This document shows positions 17,815 through 26,601 of a stretch of 64,000 nt of DNA, in pieces. Source of the DNA: Cardiobacteriaceae bacterium. Its GTDB lineage: Bacteria > Pseudomonadota > Gammaproteobacteria > Cardiobacteriales > Cardiobacteriaceae. The notes beneath the pieces are model-generated. The model made no database searches. It was not told the DNA's origin and saw nothing but the letters and a program-made list of their open reading frames with translations. The DNA is taken from assembly GCA_030525785.1 (NCBI GenBank), contig JAUNEA010000008.1:1-64000 (forward strand). The letters are read 5' to 3'. The position numbers and the translations under genes were made by a program. Position 1 is the stretch's first letter. Every line of letters starts with the position of its first letter.

Positions 17815-18852
17815 ATGACCTATCGATTTTCTCGTTTGCCCATTCCCCCCATCACTTTAGGCACCATGACCTTTGGCGAGCAAAATACAGAAGCTGAGGC
17901 GCACGCTCAGCTGGATATGGCTTTGGATTATGGGATTTATAGTATCGACACCGCCGAAATGTATCCTGTGCCGCCGAGTGCTGAAACCTATGGTTCAACT
18001 GAGGCTTATATTGGTAGCTGGTTAAAGTCACGAGGGGGGCGCGATAAAGTATGGTTGGCGAGTAAAGCAGCGGGGCCTGCGCGAGGAAGTGATCAGCAGA
18101 ATTATATTCGTGGCGGTGCACGCTTCACTTATCAACAAATTATTCAAGCCTGTGAGGATAGTTTGCGCCGTTTGCAGACCGACTATCTTGACCTTTACCA
18201 ATTGCATTGGCCTGAGCGAACCGTCAATTATTTCGGTAAGCTAGGCTTAAGCGCTTTGAATGATGCGCCTGATGTAACCCCTATTGAAGAGACTCAAAGC
18301 GCTTTGGAGGCGTTGTGGCGAGCAGGTAAGATACGGGCTTATGGTTTGTCCAATGAAACGCCGTGGGGCTTGATGAGCCATTTGCAACGCGATTGTCCTG
18401 TGCCATTGTTGAGCGTGCAAAATCCGTATAGCCTGTTGAATCGCAGTTATGAAGTGGGTTTGGCGGAATGTTCCTTGCGTGAAGATGTGGGGCTTCTTGC
18501 CTATTCACCACTGGGTTTTGGCGTTTTAACAGGCAAATATCGCCAAGACAAAGCGCTTTGGAACCCTGATTGGCGTTTGGCGAAGTTTGAACGTTTTACT
18601 CGCTACATCAAGCCTGCAGCGATCCCCGCCCTTGAGCGTTACGCAGCGTTAGCGCAATCTTTAGGCATGAGCTTAACGCATATGGCTTTGGCATTTGTTC
18701 GCCAACAAGAGTTTGTCGCCACCACCATCATCGGCGCGACCAATCTTGAGCAATTGCGTGATAACCTCGATAGCCTTCAGGTAACCTTAAGCCCTGAAGC
18801 CCTTGCTGCTATTGATGAGATTCACGCCATTCACAGTAACCCTTGCCCTTAA
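17815..18852 (+). CDS. tas: Tas-like NADP(H)-dependent aldo/keto reductase
   Basis: 345 residues, the same length as E. coli Tas. Shared stretches include GTMTFGEQN, AEMYPVPP (catalytic Tyr), LQTDYLDLYQLHWP, IQNPYSLLNRS-like VQNPYSLLNRSYEVGLAE and the C-terminal ATTIIGATNLEQL coenzyme site. It is a TIM-barrel oxidoreductase of unknown natural substrate. The ATG at 17815 follows CAGGAG; an in-frame codon at 17779 has no site. A terminator separates it from dnaN, so it has its own promoter. Palindrome copies are read as SAL, QSAL and KALW. Confidence 0.9.
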   Translation: MTYRFSRLPIPPITLGTMTFGEQNTEAEAHAQLDMALDYGIYSIDTAEMYPVPPSAETYGSTEAYIGSWLKSRGGRDKVWLASKAAGPARGSDQQNYIRGGARFTYQQIIQACEDSLRRLQTDYLDLYQLHWPERTVNYFGKLGLSALNDAPDVTPIEETQSALEALWRAGKIRAYGLSNETPWGLMSHLQRDCPVPLLSVQNPYSLLNRSYEVGLAECSLREDVGLLAYSPLGFGVLTGKYRQDKALWNPDWRLAKFERFTRYIKPAAIPALERYAALAQSLGMSLTHMALAFVRQQEFVATTIIGATNLEQLRDNLDSLQVTLSPEALAAIDEIHAIHSNPCP

Positions 18853-18909
18853 TTCAAAGCGCTTTGCCTTTTGGCAATCCTTGAACATAAGTCGCCAACC
18901 CAGAGAGCG

Positions 18910-20274
18910 ATGAAAGCTGAGATGAAGCAGAGTTTGAAGTTTAGGCTGATGGTATCGTTCTTGGCGGTATTGCTGGGGATATGGTTATTGGCATTAGGTT
19001 TGGTGTGGTGGCGTGTGCAGGAAGAAGTCAATGAACTGTTCGATGCACAGCAAATGCTGCTGGCGGAGCGTTTAGCGACTTTGGATTTACCACAGCCTCG
19101 CCGCGATGCTCGCCGTATGCCACAAGTGCTGAAGGTTGCGCGTTGGCATGATGATGAGCGTTTATCGTTCGCTGTTTTTACCCCTCATGGGGACTTGTTG
19201 CTAAGCTCTGGCGATAACCCAAAGCGCTTTGTCTGCCAAAGTGAACGCGGTTTTCATACGCAATGGTTGGGCGATGAGGCAGACGAGAGATGGCGGATTT
19301 TCTGTTTACCGAGCATTCGTGGGCGACATATGGTAGCGGTGGGGCAAGAAGAGGAATACCGCCAAGAGTTGATACTGGAGATGGTATGGTCTCCGTTATC
19401 GGTTTGGTTGTTGGGCTTGCCTGTGTTGCTGTTGTTGATGTGGTGGGTAGTCTCTCGAGAATTGCATTCGTTGGGAGCCTTGAGTAAAGCGCTTTCATCG
19501 CGTTCACCAGAGGAAACCACGAATTTGCCTCTGGATTCCTTGCCCAGTGAGATTGTGCCATTGGTTCAAAATCTGAATCATTTTTTCGCGCGTACCCATC
19601 AGCAAATCACACGAGAACGTCGTTTCACCTCCGATGCTGCCCACGAGTTACGCAGCCCCATTGCTGCCTTACGCATTCAAACCGAAATCGCCCAGCTCTC
19701 CCACAATGACCCCGAAACCCATGCCAAAGCGCTTTCTCAACTCACCACAGGCTTGGATCGATTGCATCAAATGTTGGAGCAATTGCTGATGCTCTCGCGT
19801 CTTGATAGCTTAACGATGGACGATAGTTTTACCCTTATCGATTGGCAATCATTGATTGAAAACGTATTGGCGGAATGCTTTTGGGAGGCAGAGCAAAAAT
19901 CCATCACGCTTTCCTTAAGCTGCCATGCCCAACCCAAAACACACGGACAAGCGCTTTTGCTGGCTTCGATGGTGCGTAATGGTGTGGATAATGCTATTCG
20001 TCATGGGCGCGAGGGATCTCAAGTGTGGATTGAGCTTTACGAGGAGCGTTTGGAGATTGCTGACAGTGGCGGCGGGGTGAGTGATGAGGTATTACACAAA
20101 CTAGGGCAACGCTTCTACCGCCCTCCTCGTCTGCAACATGAGCAACGGCAAGGCAGCGGTTTAGGGCTTTCCATCATGAAGCGCATTGCGGAGCTTCATC
20201 GTTTTACGTTGGAAATTTTGCACCACCCACGCGAACAAGGTTTGTTGTTGGTGATTCATTTCAAAGCGCTTTGA
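18910..20274 (+). CDS. QseC-like membrane sensor histidine kinase
   Basis: 454 residues from the ATG at 18910 (18922 is also possible). Membrane helix 1 (about 11-33), a periplasmic sensor of about 125 residues, helix 2 (about 158-180) and a HAMP-like linker lead to a HisKA domain with DAAHELRSP (His near 244). The ATPase has NGVDNAIRHG, ADSGGG and GSGLGLSI. No response regulator is adjacent. A QseB-like regulator with its usual neighbour ygiW lies at 35.4-36.5 kb and is a plausible partner. A terminator between this gene and the convergent His-rich gene ends transcription. Confidence 0.85.
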   Translation: MKAEMKQSLKFRLMVSFLAVLLGIWLLALGLVWWRVQEEVNELFDAQQMLLAERLATLDLPQPRRDARRMPQVLKVARWHDDERLSFAVFTPHGDLLLSSGDNPKRFVCQSERGFHTQWLGDEADERWRIFCLPSIRGRHMVAVGQEEEYRQELILEMVWSPLSVWLLGLPVLLLLMWWVVSRELHSLGALSKALSSRSPEETTNLPLDSLPSEIVPLVQNLNHFFARTHQQITRERRFTSDAAHELRSPIAALRIQTEIAQLSHNDPETHAKALSQLTTGLDRLHQMLEQLLMLSRLDSLTMDDSFTLIDWQSLIENVLAECFWEAEQKSITLSLSCHAQPKTHGQALLLASMVRNGVDNAIRHGREGSQVWIELYEERLEIADSGGGVSDEVLHKLGQRFYRPPRLQHEQRQGSGLGLSIMKRIAELHRFTLEILHHPREQGLLLVIHFKAL

Positions 20275-20296
20275 TGAAGAAATTGAAGTGGGCGTA

Positions 20297-20325
20297 AAAA
20301 AGGCAGGGGAAAACCCTGCCTCGTG
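20297..20325. terminator. Bidirectional terminator between convergent genes
   Basis: Stem AGGCAGGG/CCCTGCCT with a 5-base loop, preceded by an A run (20296-20300). It should serve both the QseC-like kinase (+) and, less strongly, the His-rich gene (-). Confidence 0.75.
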
Positions 20326-20346
20326 CCTCTTATGATGATTCTTGGA

Positions 20347-20715
20347 TTAGGCGAGTTCCACTTTACCGTGATTATCGCAATGTCCGTTGTGTGGGTGGTG
20401 GAGATGACCGTTAACCAAATAGTCGATATGGTCGCCATGAGGAACGGCTTCGTGACCACAGTTTGGGCCGTGAACGTGTCCGATTTCGTGGTCAGCGCAC
20501 TCATGACCTTCGGTGCAATCGGCAGGATTTTGAGCATTAACTTCTAACGTATGCTCATCGATATGTCCTTCATGAACGTGGTGGAGATGACCATCGTGTA
20601 AATAATCAACGTGACCGTTGTGTTTAATCGCGGTGTGACCGCAGTTTTCGCCATGAACGTGGTCGTGGTTTTGATGTTTAGGGGTGTGGTTTCCGCATTG
20701 GCAAGAATGGCACAT
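20347..20715 (-). CDS. Histidine-rich metal-binding protein with internal duplication
   Basis: 122 residues, starting with a Cys-rich MCHSCQCGN. Two copies of a His-rich unit of about 40 residues follow, each with HVHG-NCGH, a H-DYL core and GHLHH-H-GH. The residues suit zinc or nickel binding. There is no signal peptide, so it is probably cytoplasmic, for metal storage or buffering. It starts 4 bases after an ArsR-family gene with a zinc-type sensing motif, so it is almost certainly controlled by it. Similar proteins are sometimes labelled zinc permease, but no membrane segment is present. Confidence 0.8.
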   Translation of the reverse strand: MCHSCQCGNHTPKHQNHDHVHGENCGHTAIKHNGHVDYLHDGHLHHVHEGHIDEHTLEVNAQNPADCTEGHECADHEIGHVHGPNCGHEAVPHGDHIDYLVNGHLHHPHNGHCDNHGKVELA

Positions 20716-20719
20716 GGTT

Positions 20720-21073
20720 TTACTCCAAAGTTGTGGACTGTTTCATTTCAGTCGCGTGGTCGAGAATGTTGTGTAACAAATCGTGGATATGTTGGTCACT
20801 GAGGCGATAGTAAACGTGCTTAGCTTCGCGTTGTCGGCTGAGTAAGCCAGCTTGTACTAACGTTTGCAAGCGTACTGATACGCTACTGGTTTTCCCCCCA
20901 CTGCGTTCGACCAATTCGCTAACGCATAAAGTTCCTTCTTGGTGTAACAGCAAAAGAAGCTTCAACCGTTCGGGGTCACTCAAGGCGTGGCACATGAGAG
21001 CAGCGCGTTTGAGTTGTTCATCGTCCCAAGAAAGCGCTTTGGACGAGGGTTCATGGTGGCAATGGGTGGACAT
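20720..21073 (-). CDS. ArsR/SmtB-family metal-responsive repressor
   Basis: 117-residue winged-helix repressor with MCHALSDPERLKLLLLL and a recognition helix in GGKTSSVSVRLQTLVQAGL. The C-terminal helix has the full metal pattern D-x-H-x10-H-x2-E (DQH...HATE) used by SmtB and CzrA for zinc, so I infer zinc sensing with release from DNA. A His/Cys-rich N terminus (MSTHCHHE) may add ligands. The ATG at 21073 has AAGG upstream; an in-frame codon at 21130 would lie across the operator. It is co-transcribed with the His-rich protein. Confidence 0.87.
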   Translation of the reverse strand: MSTHCHHEPSSKALSWDDEQLKRAALMCHALSDPERLKLLLLLHQEGTLCVSELVERSGGKTSSVSVRLQTLVQAGLLSRQREAKHVYYRLSDQHIHDLLHNILDHATEMKQSTTLE

Positions 21074-21081
21074 GGTAACCT

Positions 21082-21105
21082 TCATTTCAACAATCCATGA
21101 AATGA
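21082..21105. promoter_or_regulatory. Candidate ArsR-family operator
   Basis: Perfect 8-base inverted repeat TCATTTCA/TGAAATGA with an 8-base spacer, just upstream of the repressor's ribosome site. Size and position fit autoregulation by the adjacent ArsR protein; the half-sites differ from the best-known SmtB operator. Confidence 0.5.
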
Positions 21106-21219
21106 TAAAATGAAAACCCAAACCTGTCAAGCCATCTTTTCTTCCTTGCCAAAGCGCTTTGTTGTAATGCTTTGCTATAATGGACTTATCACATAAATGG
21201 TATCGCTACGGAGGCTGCT

Positions 21220-22578
21220 ATGCGTATTTTCTCTCTTTCCCTGTTGGCATTGATGTTATCGGCTTGTGGTGGTGGTTCAGGTGGCTCATCAACATCTAGC
21301 CCTGCTCCCACACCAGCACCCAATCCTTCCATTACTTCATCGCCAACCCCCAATCCGCCCGTTGTCCCTACGCCTCCTAGTAATCCTACAACCGATATCA
21401 AAGGCACGCTGAATATGGCAGTGGACATTTCCGACTACAAAACCACGCCCAGCTTAAGCACTTTTGCCATCACGTCCGAGCATCGTAAGGTGGTGGAATT
21501 AACCAATCGCCTACGCGCTGAAAAAGGGCTTGCACCACTGGTTATTGATGAAAATCTCTCACGCTATGCCACTATTCGTACTCAAGAAGTGGTTGATACA
21601 CGCTCACACCGTCGCCCTGATGGCTCACAAGCGAATCAATTTGGAAACTTATCCCATCGTTCAGGAGGTTTGTTGGTTACAGGCGAGAATATTGCTTGGG
21701 GTACACAAACCGATGCTGCCAAAGCCGTTGAACAATGGCGCAATAGTACACAGGGACATTATGAAAATATGATGAATCCAAACGTGACCAAAATCGGCGT
21801 TGGTCATCACTATGACCCTAACTCGTATTACAAAAACCAATGGGTGCAGATTTTTGGCTCTAATCCTATGTACTCTTATGAAGCAGAAAGCGCTTTGACG
21901 GCAACGCCTGTAGCCGTTCGCCAGCGTGTGCAAAATGCGGTGCAAAAGAATGCTAACGGCGGAATCATTATCAACGCACCAACGGCTCGTATTCCAGAAG
22001 GCAGTGCCTCGCGCGGAGGCATTCATGGTACCGTCCATGTGGTGGATTTGGGCAATCACCAACGCATCATTTTACGCGCCCCCCAAAGCGCTTCATGGCA
22101 GTTCCAAACCATCGGCGAATTGCAACATTATGGACACCCATTGGCTTATGTGAACGTTGGGGAAAAATTTATTCCTGCTGATGATGCGGTGATTAAGGCG
22201 CGTTATGTAGGGCAATCGGTGGGCGATGTAGGGAAGCGTAGCCGTGTGATTGCTGATGTAGTGGCAGATGTGGATTTCTCGCGTTCAGGCAAAACGATGG
22301 ATTTGCGTTTGTCAAACAGCCAAATGGCGGAAAATGATTTAGCAGCCATTGGACAAAAAGGTTTACAAGCTGCGCCAAGCTTGGATTTCTCCGAACGTTT
22401 GGCTTGGGATTCTGTATATAAGCGCTTTGAGAATGGTCATGGTCACGCGAGTTTTTACGGCGCAGGGGCGCGTGAAATCGGTGGGCAATTTGCAAGAAAT
22501 GCCAAGATTGGCGCTGATAGGGAAGGTAAGCCTGTTTACGAAACCTATCGTGGAGCCTATGGTGCGGTTAAGCAATAA
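21220..22578 (+). CDS. Lipoprotein with CAP domain and TbpB-like C-terminal barrel
   Basis: 452 residues. The signal ends MLSACGGGSGG, giving a lipidated Cys and a flexible Gly/Ser then Pro/Ser/Thr-rich linker (17-60). Residues about 85-220 are a CAP/SCP domain with TGENIAWG and HYENMMNP. The C-terminal part (about 260-452) ends in HASFYGAGAREIGGQF, matching the FYG-x-x-A-x-E-x-GG-x-F signature of the transferrin-binding-protein-B-like barrel in Slam-dependent surface lipoproteins. I infer an outer-membrane lipoprotein displayed at the surface. No slam gene is in the window. The ligand is unknown. Confidence 0.75.
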   Translation: MRIFSLSLLALMLSACGGGSGGSSTSSPAPTPAPNPSITSSPTPNPPVVPTPPSNPTTDIKGTLNMAVDISDYKTTPSLSTFAITSEHRKVVELTNRLRAEKGLAPLVIDENLSRYATIRTQEVVDTRSHRRPDGSQANQFGNLSHRSGGLLVTGENIAWGTQTDAAKAVEQWRNSTQGHYENMMNPNVTKIGVGHHYDPNSYYKNQWVQIFGSNPMYSYEAESALTATPVAVRQRVQNAVQKNANGGIIINAPTARIPEGSASRGGIHGTVHVVDLGNHQRIILRAPQSASWQFQTIGELQHYGHPLAYVNVGEKFIPADDAVIKARYVGQSVGDVGKRSRVIADVVADVDFSRSGKTMDLRLSNSQMAENDLAAIGQKGLQAAPSLDFSERLAWDSVYKRFENGHGHASFYGAGAREIGGQFARNAKIGADREGKPVYETYRGAYGAVKQ

Positions 22579-22611
22579 AACCCACAAAGCGCTTTGGTAT
22601 AGGGTTGTTTG

Positions 22612-23682
22612 ATGAACCATTTCCCTTTGGCGATTATCGGCAGTGGCACTTTCGGCTTGGCGGGCGCGTATTACACCAGCCCTCGCCTGCCGATTCTGCT
22701 TCTCGATGCCCACACGCCCCCTCATACGTTCGGCGCTCATCATGGCGAAACGCGCTTGTTTCGTTACTTGTATCAAACGCATGATTATCAAATCCTGCTC
22801 AATCGTGCCAAAGCGCTTTGGCAGGATTTGGAACGCAAGCATGATGCTGGTTTGTTACAGCGCTGTGGCGTGGTGAATTTGGCGTATGAAGGTCACCCGA
22901 TGCCTGATAACTGTCGCCAAATGGCAGAGGCTTATGATTTGCCTTATGAGATGATGAGTGCAGCGGAGGTGAATCGGCGGTGGTCAGGCTGGCGAGTGCC
23001 TGCGCATTATCGAGCGATTTTCGAGCCTGAGGCAGGTTACAGCGATACCGATAAAACCTTACGCCTCTTTCTCCATCACGCCAAAGAACATGGTGCGACA
23101 ACAGCTTTTAACAACCCTGTGTTAGCCATTGAGCCAAAAGGCGAACGATTTCTCATCATCACCCAAACCAAGCGCTTTGTAGCAGATAAATTGGTCATCA
23201 GCGCAGGAACATGGGTCAATCGCATTCAAGGCTTGGGTTGGGAGATACCGTTTACCCCTGTACGCAAAACGTTCGCTTGGTATGATGCCCCTCAAAAATA
23301 CCATCAACAGCAAGGCTTCACAGGCTTTACCGCCATCACCGAAAACGGCATTTATTACGGCTTTCCTGATGCAGGCGCAGGGCTGAAAGTGGGGCGACAT
23401 GATGAAGGAGAAATCATGGCAACGCCCTTGATGCAAAGCGCTTTTGGCACTTATCCGAGCGATGCAGGCGATACGAATGCTTTTTTGGCAAACTTTTTGC
23501 CTGAGGTTGGCGCGTTGCGCGAAGGAAAAGTTTGCAGTTATGACCGCAGCGCGGGCGAGGATTTCATCATTCAAAAGCACCCAGAGCATGAATCTATTTT
23601 GTTGCTCAGTGGCTTCAGTGGGCATGGGTTTAAATTTGCGCCTGTGATTGGCGAACAAATTGCCACCTTTGCTTTAGCGTAG
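22612..23682 (+). CDS. FAD-dependent amino-acid oxidase (SolA/MSOX-like)
   Basis: 356 residues. The N-terminal Rossmann motif is IIGSGTFGLAGAYY, followed by GAHHGETRLFRY (a FAD/substrate loop of the monomeric sarcosine oxidase family), VISAGTWVN, and C-terminal GFSGHGFKFAPVIGE. The family oxidises N-methyl amino acids such as sarcosine or N-methyltryptophan and releases hydrogen peroxide. A conserved Cys that binds FAD covalently in relatives may be in KVCSYDR (C near 305). The start is the ATG at 22612. It follows the CAP lipoprotein gene by 33 bases. The substrate is unknown. Confidence 0.82.
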   Translation: MNHFPLAIIGSGTFGLAGAYYTSPRLPILLLDAHTPPHTFGAHHGETRLFRYLYQTHDYQILLNRAKALWQDLERKHDAGLLQRCGVVNLAYEGHPMPDNCRQMAEAYDLPYEMMSAAEVNRRWSGWRVPAHYRAIFEPEAGYSDTDKTLRLFLHHAKEHGATTAFNNPVLAIEPKGERFLIITQTKRFVADKLVISAGTWVNRIQGLGWEIPFTPVRKTFAWYDAPQKYHQQQGFTGFTAITENGIYYGFPDAGAGLKVGRHDEGEIMATPLMQSAFGTYPSDAGDTNAFLANFLPEVGALREGKVCSYDRSAGEDFIIQKHPEHESILLLSGFSGHGFKFAPVIGEQIATFALA

Positions 23683-23716
23683 AGCTTTTTACGCCAAAGC
23701 AAAGCGCTTTGGAAGG

Positions 23717-25513
23717 CTAAGCCTCTCGTGGTTTCTTTTGCTTTTGTTCCACCATCTTCAAGCCTAATGCCATGATGTTGCCTTCATCATCGGTTTCACG
23801 CACTACCAACAGCCAATGCATGCCTAGCTTGATATGGTCTCCTACAACAGGCTCAACCGATAACGAGGCTCGAACATATTCATTAACGGTCATCGATAAG
23901 GTTAAGGCATCAAGCGAACCATCATCTAACAATGCCAAGTCCCCTAAATGAACTTGAGGCGATACTACCCATTCTCCGAAAAACTCTGATTTTTCGCGCC
24001 GTTCGATGATGGTATCGTTGAAGGCGCGGGCAATACTTTCGGTATGTTTCTCATCATCAACCGAATACCAAACGCTATCACCACCGCGTAAATTGCTAGT
24101 CTTTTCTAAGGGGTGCAACATACCATCGCGTACAAAGGCAAAAACTCGTACTCCTTCGCCTACGCGCTTAGCAATCTCTTCAGGGTGTCTTCCCACCACA
24201 AAGGCTCCTTTGCGCACCACATACTCAAAAATATGAATGCTGGTTCGATTGCCAACCCAAATCTCGCGCTGGTCGCGTGGCTCGTATGTCGTGGGAACGC
24301 GAACCTTAAAGCGCTTTGCCATAAAAGGCACAGTCATGCCCTGAATCAAGAGAGACAAAATCACCACGCCAAATGTAAGATTGAACAGAAGGTTGGCATA
24401 TTCCACGCCTGCCATCACAGGCATAATGGCTAAGGTAACAGGCACCGCACCACGCAAACCTACCCAGCTGATGAAGCCCATTTCTTTGGCTCGGTAACCA
24501 AAAGGCAATAGCCCACTAAAGACTGCTAAAGGTCTCGCTACAAAAGTCATAAACAACCAAATCGCCAAAGCATAAGGCGCAAGATGCAACACATGCGAAG
24601 GCAAAACCAGCAAGCCCAACACCACAAACAACACCACTTGCGCCATCCATGCCATGCCGTCCATCACCTGTAACACATGTTCGGTGGCGCGAGTTTTTCG
24701 GTTACCAATAACCAAGCCTGCCAAGTAAATCGCCAGAAAGCCGCTACCGCCCAGTAGGTTGGTGGTGGCGAAGATGATGGTACCACCTGAGACGATGAGC
24801 AGAGAATACATGCCTTCTGCCAAGCGTATTTTTGGCAACACACCTGCCAAAATCCGTCCAAAAACCCAGCCCATCACAATTCCCAGCCCCATTTGTTGCA
24901 ACAACATGAGAATAAAGCTAGAAAGATTTTGTTCTTCAGGGTTGGTGTTCAACAGAATCAAAGCGCTTACCAGCAAAATAGCCATAGGGTCATTCGCGCC
25001 TGATTCGATTTCCAGCGTTGCTTGCACCCGTTCATTCAGCCGCACACCACTGGTACGCAAGACCGAGAATACCGCCCCTGCATCGGTGGAGCCAATGATC
25101 GCTGCCATTAAAAAGCCAAAACGCCAATCAATATGGCTCAACGCAGGGATAAAGTGCAAAATCCATGTCACAAATGTCCCTAAAATGACCACCGTCGCTA
25201 AAACGCCCCAAGTGGCTAACACGGCAGCAGGTTTGAAAACCAAGCGAAAACTTTGTATGGAGGTTCGTAGTCCGCCGTCTAACAAAATCACCGCCAAGCT
25301 CGCCTGCCCTAATAAATTGGCAAGGAAGAAATTGCTGAAAGGAATTTTGAGCATGCCTTCTTCGCCTGCCAACATGCCTACGCCAAGAAAAATAACCAAA
25401 AGTGGTAAGCCAAATCGGGCAGAGAGCATACTCCCCAAAACACTCAAAAACACCAGCACCGAGCAAACGAGATAAAGAATTTGTATGGCATTGCTGCTGG
25501 TGATTTCAAACAT
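23717..25513 (-). CDS. nhaP2: Potassium/proton antiporter NhaP2 (CvrA)
   Basis: 598 residues. A CPA1 exchanger domain of about 12 membrane helices (1-390) contains GSTDAGAVFSVLRTSG and ESGANDPMA, the ion-site Asp region. A cytoplasmic RCK-C-like domain (near 400-490) and a CorC/HlyC-like C-terminal domain follow, which is the order seen in NhaP2/CvrA. It exports K+ or Na+ in exchange for protons and helps low-osmolarity or pH adaptation. It is convergent with the oxidase gene, with only 34 bases between them and one palindrome copy. Confidence 0.88.
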   Translation of the reverse strand: MFEITSSNAIQILYLVCSVLVFLSVLGSMLSARFGLPLLVIFLGVGMLAGEEGMLKIPFSNFFLANLLGQASLAVILLDGGLRTSIQSFRLVFKPAAVLATWGVLATVVILGTFVTWILHFIPALSHIDWRFGFLMAAIIGSTDAGAVFSVLRTSGVRLNERVQATLEIESGANDPMAILLVSALILLNTNPEEQNLSSFILMLLQQMGLGIVMGWVFGRILAGVLPKIRLAEGMYSLLIVSGGTIIFATTNLLGGSGFLAIYLAGLVIGNRKTRATEHVLQVMDGMAWMAQVVLFVVLGLLVLPSHVLHLAPYALAIWLFMTFVARPLAVFSGLLPFGYRAKEMGFISWVGLRGAVPVTLAIMPVMAGVEYANLLFNLTFGVVILSLLIQGMTVPFMAKRFKVRVPTTYEPRDQREIWVGNRTSIHIFEYVVRKGAFVVGRHPEEIAKRVGEGVRVFAFVRDGMLHPLEKTSNLRGGDSVWYSVDDEKHTESIARAFNDTIIERREKSEFFGEWVVSPQVHLGDLALLDDGSLDALTLSMTVNEYVRASLSVEPVVGDHIKLGMHWLLVVRETDDEGNIMALGLKMVEQKQKKPREA

Positions 25514-25563
25514 AGATTCTCCTTATTTTTTGAGTACAAAGCGCTTTGAGAGTGCTTAGTTTA

Positions 25564-26586
25564 TCAGCCAGAAGGCTTTTGAGCAGTTAAGACTTTTTTA
25601 ATGGTCTGCGTCCAAAGATTGTCTCTTTGCGCTAGCATATAAAGCTCTTCTTGGGCGCGAGTCATGCCGATATATAGAATACGCGATTTGTCGGCATCGC
25701 TGAGTTCTGCCCCCATGTTCTGTGTTTTATCGCAGTGGCATAAAATAACTTTTTTAAACTCTAATCCTTTACTGGAATGAACGGTGCATAAAATGATTCT
25801 ATCTTTCTGATTGACCAAATCGAGGCGATTTTGTTCATCGGTTAAATCTAAAATCACACGATGCCCACCGCCCAGTTGTCGAGCAAATTTCTCTTGCTCT
25901 AAATCCATCACTTTTAAATGTTCAGCAAAGGTTATATTATTTTGATTTTCGCTAGATTGAATAGCAATGGTTTCTCTATCCAATACTAATTCAGGAAAAA
26001 TATTGCCACGAATTTGTGAAATATCATCAGAAGTGATGGATCTAAAACCATGAAAAGGCATTAAATTTTTTAAAAATGTTTCTAGGTTTTGTGGGTTATT
26101 GTGAATATCTTCATGATAAAGTGTTTTTTCACTTGAAAAAATACGTTCAAATGAATCTTTTTGCTCATCAGGAATATCTGAACGCTTTAAATTGACCATC
26201 ACGGCTCCGTAAGCATAGGGAAATTTAAGGCTATTTTTATGGCGCAGTTGAGGGCTTTGGGTCAATTGACTGACAAAATCAAATAAAATATCTCGAGCTT
26301 GTTTGAGAGGGTGTGTATTTTCTCGTATACCTTGAGAGGTTTGAATGGTAACCGTATCAGAATTGATGCTTCTTAATGATGAATAGCTCCAATCTTTGAT
26401 TTCCAAGCAAATCAATCCAATATGAGGGTTGAAAATCAAAAAGTCAGGATAGCGGCGTTTGTTTCTACTAGGAATATTATACCAAATAAGATAATCATCA
26501 TTCAGATGCAAATCCATTATTCCAGCAAAACGCCGCTCGCCAGCTGTCATGTTTTCTTTGGTTTTAGGGGTTAAGAAAATAGCCAT
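25564..26586 (-). CDS. NERD-domain protein with UvrD-like C-terminus, apparently missing the helicase core
   Basis: 340 residues. The first ~150 are a NERD nuclease-related domain (PDFLIFNP, CLEIKDWSY). The last ~90 carry UvrD/Rep-type motifs: TVHSSKGLEFKKVIL and ILYIGMTRAQEELYML. In NERD-UvrD fusions a Walker A and motifs Ia-IV normally follow the phrase near GGGHRVI. Here that phrase (about residue 240) runs straight into the late helicase region, so about 200 residues or more seem lost in frame. ATPase activity is therefore unlikely. The gene has a good ribosome site, is AT-rich and contains no palindrome copy, which suggests recent acquisition. Confidence 0.75.
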   Translation of the reverse strand: MAIFLTPKTKENMTAGERRFAGIMDLHLNDDYLIWYNIPSRNKRRYPDFLIFNPHIGLICLEIKDWSYSSLRSINSDTVTIQTSQGIRENTHPLKQARDILFDFVSQLTQSPQLRHKNSLKFPYAYGAVMVNLKRSDIPDEQKDSFERIFSSEKTLYHEDIHNNPQNLETFLKNLMPFHGFRSITSDDISQIRGNIFPELVLDRETIAIQSSENQNNITFAEHLKVMDLEQEKFARQLGGGHRVILDLTDEQNRLDLVNQKDRIILCTVHSSKGLEFKKVILCHCDKTQNMGAELSDADKSRILYIGMTRAQEELYMLAQRDNLWTQTIKKVLTAQKPSG

Positions 26587-26601
26587 TCTATCCTCTGGTT
26601 T

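Noticed and set aside
24759-25475. Long open frame antisense to nhaP2
   Set aside because: It lies wholly over a well-conserved antiporter gene, and its product has no recognisable domain or ribosome site.
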